Assembly: GCA_031424795.1 (NCBI GenBank)
Contig: JANPIC010000170.1
Coordinates: 1-17,003, forward strand
Direction of reading: 5' to 3'
Length of the DNA: 17,003 nucleotides
Source: Aalborgiella sp031424795
GTDB lineage: Bacteria > Pseudomonadota > Gammaproteobacteria > Burkholderiales > Burkholderiaceae_C
A model generated the notes under the pieces. The model did not search any database. It saw only the letters and a program-made list of their open reading frames with translations, and was not told where the DNA came from. Position numbers and translations under genes: made by a program. Positions within the stretch are counted from its first letter, which is position 1; each line of letters begins with the position of its first letter. Of the stretch, positions 13,811-17,003 are shown piece after piece.

Positions 13811-14941
13811 TTAGTTCAAAAGCTTTCTGGCTTTGTCTAATTTACCTGTCTCCAACTTGCGATACAAGGTCGCGCGGCTGATGCCTAAGTCGCGCGCAGC
13901 TTGGGCGATGTTGCCTCGGGCTTGATCGACGGCTTTTTTGATCATTTCAGCTTCAACATCGCGCAAGGCATGGCTGGCATGGGCAGAATCGGTGCGGATG
14001 TGCATGTTGGTTCGCTCGTTTTCAGGTCGTAAAGCCAAAGCGATAAGCCTCAGTCCGGACCACAAAGGCACTTCTATAGCTGCATGCGAGCGGCGCGAGC
14101 TGTCAAACAGCATAGAAAACGGCATGGCGAACAAATCGCTGGCGTGCATGGCGCTGCTGCTAAGTTGCACCAATTGTGGCACCATGAACCGAGCGGTTTG
14201 GTTAGCCCCCAAAATGCTGCCCTCGCTGTTCAGCGCGATCAGCCCGTCGGTGTCTTCACCCAGCGGCTGGCCCGGCCAATTGATGCGCAGCAGCAAATTG
14301 TGCGGTTGTTGCAGTAACAGCGCGTTTTCAATCGTTCGCGCAGTTAGCGAAGTGAGGTGTTTCAGTTCTGGGCGCTCAGGCACCATGATGCCGGTCAAGT
14401 CCAGCATGCCAATGCATTGTCCGTTTGAGCCAAACAAAGGCGAGCCGGCGCAACTAAAAGCGGTGTTGTCGTTGAAAAAATGCTCACCACGGTGCACCCA
14501 AACGGGTTGCAGCTCTGTTAAAGCTGCCCCAATAGCGGTGGTGCCTACGGCATGCTCAGACAAATCAACGCCAATGCGGCTGATGAGTCTGGCGCGCTTG
14601 TCGGTTTGGTCAATCGGGCCGTTCGCGTCAATAACGATGCCCTGTGCATTGGTCAAAATAGCGAAATAGTTGGTATTGGCAATGGCGCGCCCGAGCTTAT
14701 CCATCAGCGGCTTGGCAGCGCGGATGAGGTCGTGGTTTTCCACCTCAACACGGCGTAAATCTTGGCTGCTGATTTGTGCGAATTGCACAGCTGTTTGCGG
14801 CTCATAGCCTTTGGACAGGCAGCGTTTCCATGAACGCTCTATCCAGCTGTCGATATGGCTGCTTTGCAACGACCCACGATCTTCCAGCACGCTGCGCCGC
14901 GCAACGGCAATGTGGTTCAACCTTGCATCGATGGGTGTCAT
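13811..14941 (-). CDS. GAF/PAS/Fis-HTH transcriptional regulator, AcoR-like but lacking AAA+ domain
   Basis: A 376-residue regulator (ATG at 14941; an in-frame TTG at 14947 would overlap the crcB stop). The N-terminal part (about 30-208) has the AcoR arrangement: SHIDSWIERSWKRCLSKGY, then a GAF domain with VGTTAIGAALTELQPVWVHR and SCAGSPLFGSNGQCIGMLDL. A PAS-like region follows (about 222-305, DTDGLIALNSEGSILGANQ). The C-terminus is a Fis-type helix-turn-helix (about 328-365, GNIAQAARDLGISRATLYRK). The central AAA+ sigma-54 activation domain of AcoR (GAFTGA, Walker motifs) is absent and the frame is intact, so it probably acts without sigma-54 or as a modulator. It begins two bases after the crcB stop and is convergent with tupC. 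Target genes unknown. Confidence 0.85.
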   Translation of the reverse strand: MTPIDARLNHIAVARRSVLEDRGSLQSSHIDSWIERSWKRCLSKGYEPQTAVQFAQISSQDLRRVEVENHDLIRAAKPLMDKLGRAIANTNYFAILTNAQGIVIDANGPIDQTDKRARLISRIGVDLSEHAVGTTAIGAALTELQPVWVHRGEHFFNDNTAFSCAGSPLFGSNGQCIGMLDLTGIMVPERPELKHLTSLTARTIENALLLQQPHNLLLRINWPGQPLGEDTDGLIALNSEGSILGANQTARFMVPQLVQLSSSAMHASDLFAMPFSMLFDSSRRSHAAIEVPLWSGLRLIALALRPENERTNMHIRTDSAHASHALRDVEAEMIKKAVDQARGNIAQAARDLGISRATLYRKLETGKLDKARKLLN

Positions 14942-14943
14942 AG

Positions 14944-15354
14944 TCAATTTATAACATATGACGCTGACTTGATGCCAATCACCGTCAACGCCAGCGAACC
15001 GAACAAATGCAAGCCTGCGGTGAGTAAAGCTAAAGAATATCGCCCTTGGTTCAACATGCCAACGACTTCTGCCGAGAAGCTAGAAAAGGTGGTGAGTGCG
15101 CCTAAAAAACCTGTGACCAAAGCCAAACGCCAAACCGGATCTAGGTCGGGCATGGCTTGAAACACAGCCACACAGACGCCGACCAGATATCCGCCGATCA
15201 AGTTGGCAGATAAAGTCCCCCAAGGCAAGCTAACTGTGCCAATGGCTAAGTTGCTTGGATTGATAGGATTTACAGGGTTAAGCCAAAGCCCCAATTGCCA
15301 GCGGGCAAGAGCGCCTGCGCTGGCACCGATACAAATGGCGGCGATGGTGAGCAT
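14944..15354 (-). CDS. crcB: Fluoride channel CrcB/Fluc
   Basis: CrcB is a small dual-topology membrane channel that exports fluoride. The 136-residue product has four hydrophobic segments and the family landmarks GASAGALARW (10-19), WGTLSANLIGGYLVG (45-59) with the conserved Asn51, and GFLGALTTFSSFSAE (82-96) containing the Phe-box. A Pro/Asn-rich loop (27-35, NPVNPINPS) between the first and second segments is unusual. The ATG at 15354 has only a weak upstream purine stretch. I looked for a fluoride riboswitch in the 59 bases between the terminator and the ATG and found none. The downstream regulator starts two bases after its stop, so the two are likely one transcript. Confidence 0.92.
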   Translation of the reverse strand: MLTIAAICIGASAGALARWQLGLWLNPVNPINPSNLAIGTVSLPWGTLSANLIGGYLVGVCVAVFQAMPDLDPVWRLALVTGFLGALTTFSSFSAEVVGMLNQGRYSLALLTAGLHLFGSLALTVIGIKSASYVIN

Positions 15355-15387
15355 GGTTGTGTTGAGGCTTATGAATAGATTGTTTGG

Positions 15388-15413
15388 ATTCTACGTGTAA
15401 TATTTCGGACAAT
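15388..15413 (-). promoter_or_regulatory. Weak promoter candidate for crcB
   Basis: On the minus strand TAGAAT (15393-15388) lies 33 bases upstream of the crcB ATG. The best -35 elements are poor: TTGTCC only 13 bp away, or TTTATT at 17 bp within the terminator T-run. Only the -10 is persuasive. Confidence 0.3.
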
Positions 15414-15449
15414 AAAAAACCCGCTGCACGTTAGCACAGCGGGTTTTTT
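15414..15449. terminator. Strong terminator between comEA-like gene and crcB
   Basis: AAAAAACCCGCTG (15414-15426) pairs perfectly over 13 bp with CAGCGGGTTTTTT (15437-15449), with a 10-nt loop. It is 46 bases beyond the stop of the HhH gene on the minus strand and would separate that transcript from crcB. The A- and T-runs make it potentially bidirectional. Confidence 0.9.
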
Positions 15450-15495
15450 GAGGATTGCAGCTTCCTGCAAATATCTCGGTAAGACTCGGTAAGAA

Positions 15496-16146
15496 TTACT
15501 TCTTAGCTGGCTCTACAGCGGCTGGCTTAGCATCAGCTTTTGCGTCTTTAGCCGCTGGCTTAGCGTCTTTTGCTGCTTTAGCGTCAGCTTTTGCTTTGGC
15601 AGCAGCTTCTTTTTTGGCCTTAGCTTCGTCGTCTTTGGCTTTCTTAGCGTCTGCCTTGGCTTTAGCATCAGCTTCTTTTTTAGCTTTTGCTTCTGCTTTT
15701 GGGTCGGCTTTCACGTCAGCTTTTTTGTCTGCAGCAGCAGGAACGGCGGCAGCGGCTGGCTTGGCGTCAGCTTTCTTTTCTTCAGCTTTTTTCTCTGTGG
15801 TTGCAGCTGGCTTGGCATCTTTAGCGTCTTTTGCAGCAGCTGGTTTTTCAGCCGCTTTTGCTGGAGCAGCAGCTACGCCTTTGAAGCTTGCGCCACCAAC
15901 GGTCAGGCCTTCAGCTGAAAACTTAGCAGCATTGCCTTCGCCCACGCCACTGACGCGAGTGACCAAGTCGTTCCAATCTTTAAAATTGCCGCCTTTTTTC
16001 TTTTCGTCCAAAATTTTGGCAGAAATAGCAGGGCCAATGCCTTTGATGCTGTCGAGTTCAGCAGCTGTGGCTTTGTTCACATCAACAGCGGCAAAAGAAA
16101 CTGCTGCATACATCATGACCATCACGGTCAGAAATTTTTTCAACAT
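15496..16146 (-). CDS. Secreted ComEA-like helix-hairpin-helix protein with long Lys/Ala-rich tail
   Basis: A 216-residue exported protein. The signal peptide MLKKFLTVMVMMYAAVSFAA precedes VDVNKATAAELDSIKGIGPA (21-40) and a second hairpin around VSGVGEGNAAKF, the (HhH)2 fold of ComEA, a periplasmic DNA receptor in natural transformation. From about residue 92 to the end there is a low-complexity tail of Lys, Ala, Asp and Pro (repeats such as AKADAK, KDAKPAA, EAKAKKEA), like histone H1 or AlgP tails. Small betaproteobacterial ComEA proteins usually stop soon after the HhH region, so the tail roughly doubles the length. GGAG lies 7 nt before the ATG. Its place next to hldD fits Burkholderiales gene order. 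DNA binding is expected from the fold; a competence role is not proven here. Confidence 0.85.
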   Translation of the reverse strand: MLKKFLTVMVMMYAAVSFAAVDVNKATAAELDSIKGIGPAISAKILDEKKKGGNFKDWNDLVTRVSGVGEGNAAKFSAEGLTVGGASFKGVAAAPAKAAEKPAAAKDAKDAKPAATTEKKAEEKKADAKPAAAAVPAAADKKADVKADPKAEAKAKKEADAKAKADAKKAKDDEAKAKKEAAAKAKADAKAAKDAKPAAKDAKADAKPAAVEPAKK

Positions 16147-16242
16147 ATCAAGACTCCAGTTATAAAAAAGTTAAAGAGAAACTAACAAAAACATCAAGCT
16201 AAAAGCCAACCAGTTAACTTTTAACGCATTTGGCTGGGCTGG

Positions 16243-16248
16243 ACTATA
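16243..16248 (-). promoter_or_regulatory. Candidate -10 box for the ComEA-like gene
   Basis: TATAGT on the minus strand lies in the 209-base gap before the gene. It would give a transcript start near 16236 and a leader of about 90 nt. No good -35 is seen at the right distance. Confidence 0.3.
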
Positions 16249-16282
16249 ACGGTACTTTCTTGCCTTCAGTTGACTAAAGCTG

Positions 16283-16313
16283 AAAAAAATGACAAAAACC
16301 ACTTAGTTTTTGT
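16283..16313 (-). terminator. Probable terminator of hldD
   Basis: Reading the minus strand, ACAAAAAC (16313-16306) pairs with GTTTTTGT (16299-16292) around a 6-nt loop and is followed by TCATTTTTTT. It sits about 43 bases after the hldD stop. The stem is AT-rich, so efficiency is uncertain. Confidence 0.5.
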
Positions 16314-16355
16314 GCCTTTAGGTCAATTAATCGTGTTTTTGAAGCGAAAAACGAG

Positions 16356-17003
16356 TTATTTCGACGCTAATTGCTGGATGTACGCGCAAACGCCACGGCT
16401 CACATCGGCAAATACATGGTCGCAACCGGCAGCACGCAAAGCGGTCAAATCGGCTTGCGTGTGGCATTGGTATTTGCCAACCAAAGCGGCAGGGAACGGG
16501 ATGTATTGAATGCGTTGTTGGCTAACCAATTGCTCTAAGGTTTGTATTTCATAACTGGAGGTTTTACTTTTCAGGCGATGCAGGGTGTTGACGACTGATA
16601 CCGCAATATCGTTGAACGGTTGGGCACGACCCGTGCCTAAGTTGAACAAACCCGAAACTGTAGGATTGTCATCAAACCAAAGGTTCACGGCGACGACGTC
16701 GTCGATATACACAAAATCGCGCTGTTGCATGCCGGGTGCATAGCCACCGTATTCGCCAAACAGTTTCACATGGCCATGTTCTTTGAATTGGTTGAATTGG
16801 TGAAATGCGACGCTGGCCATGCGGCCTTTGTGTTGTTCGCGGTTACCGTAAACATTGAAATAGCGAAAGCCGACGACTTGGCTCTTAGCGTTTTCAAACT
16901 TGGTACCTAGCAAATGCCGCAAACGCTGATCAAACAACAATTTTGAATAGCCATAGACATTCAGTGGGTGTTCGTAAGCGGGCGTTTCAATGAAGGTGTC
17001 GCT
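16356..17003 (-). CDS. hldD: ADP-L-glycero-D-manno-heptose-6-epimerase, 5' part outside window
   Basis: HldD (RfaD) is the NADP-dependent epimerase that finishes ADP-L-glycero-D-manno-heptose for the LPS inner core. Only the C-terminal 215 codons are in the window. The frame is open to base 17003, so the TTG near 16940 is not the start. The short-chain dehydrogenase Tyr-x-x-x-Lys motif is visible as NVYGYSKLLFDQ, and VVGFRYFNVYGNREQHKGRM and YAPGMQQRDFVYIDDVVAVN are typical of HldD (extended SDR/NAD-dependent epimerase). The C-terminus (FADVSRGVCAYIQQL) looks complete. It is followed by a probable terminator and then the ComEA-like gene on the same strand. Confidence 0.93.
   Translation of the reverse strand, partial: SDTFIETPAYEHPLNVYGYSKLLFDQRLRHLLGTKFENAKSQVVGFRYFNVYGNREQHKGRMASVAFHQFNQFKEHGHVKLFGEYGGYAPGMQQRDFVYIDDVVAVNLWFDDNPTVSGLFNLGTGRAQPFNDIAVSVVNTLHRLKSKTSSYEIQTLEQLVSQQRIQYIPFPAALVGKYQCHTQADLTALRAAGCDHVFADVSRGVCAYIQQLASK

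Noticed and set aside
15355..15413. Fluoride riboswitch upstream of crcB
   Set aside because: No recognisable fluoride-aptamer helix or conserved loop in the short space between terminator and start codon.

Overview
The window looks like a chromosomal segment of a Betaproteobacterium, order Burkholderiales, most likely family Comamonadaceae. The evidence is the gene neighbourhoods (dapA-bamC-MBL hydrolase, parE-lytic transglycosylase-parC, hldD next to a ComEA-like HhH gene), the protein sequences, and a short interspersed repeat of the kind I associate with Comamonadaceae. I do not name a genus; base composition looks only moderately GC-rich. I see no rRNA, tRNA, CRISPR array, transposase or phage gene.

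Layout. 1-1215 (+) is the 3' part of a JmjC/cupin ribosomal-protein hydroxylase. 1509-1847 (+) encodes a small Ala-rich lipoprotein behind a long leader, and it ends at a strong bidirectional terminator (1895-1932). The convergent leftward cluster is dapA (4872-3934), bamC (3906-2794) and a YycJ-like metallo-hydrolase (2777-1947). Upstream of it, also leftward, are an MFS transporter (6351-5113) and an unlisted 45-residue membrane protein (5111-4974) that starts one base after the MFS stop.

A divergent control region (6352-6470) with a LexA-box-like palindrome separates the MFS gene from the rightward cluster parE (6471-8462), lytic transglycosylase (8486-9427) and parC (9464-11821), which encodes both topoisomerase IV subunits around a murein hydrolase. 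A block of an unrecognised 94-residue protein plus a tungstate-type ABC permease and ATPase (tupB, tupC; 11910-13722) follows. It lies between two direct copies of the interspersed repeat and has different codon preferences.

The rightmost third reads leftward: hldD (cut by the window end), an HhH/ComEA-like secreted protein with a long Lys/Ala tail, a terminator, crcB (fluoride channel), and a GAF/PAS/Fis-type regulator lacking the AAA+ domain that starts two bases after the crcB stop.

Most genes are ordinary housekeeping. The parts most worth a second look are the repeat family (two copies inside reading frames, two bracketing the tup block), the LexA-like operator between a transporter and topoisomerase IV, the 11-residue-repeat lipoprotein with its attenuator-like leader, the Lys/Ala extension on the ComEA-like protein, and two small uncharacterised proteins.
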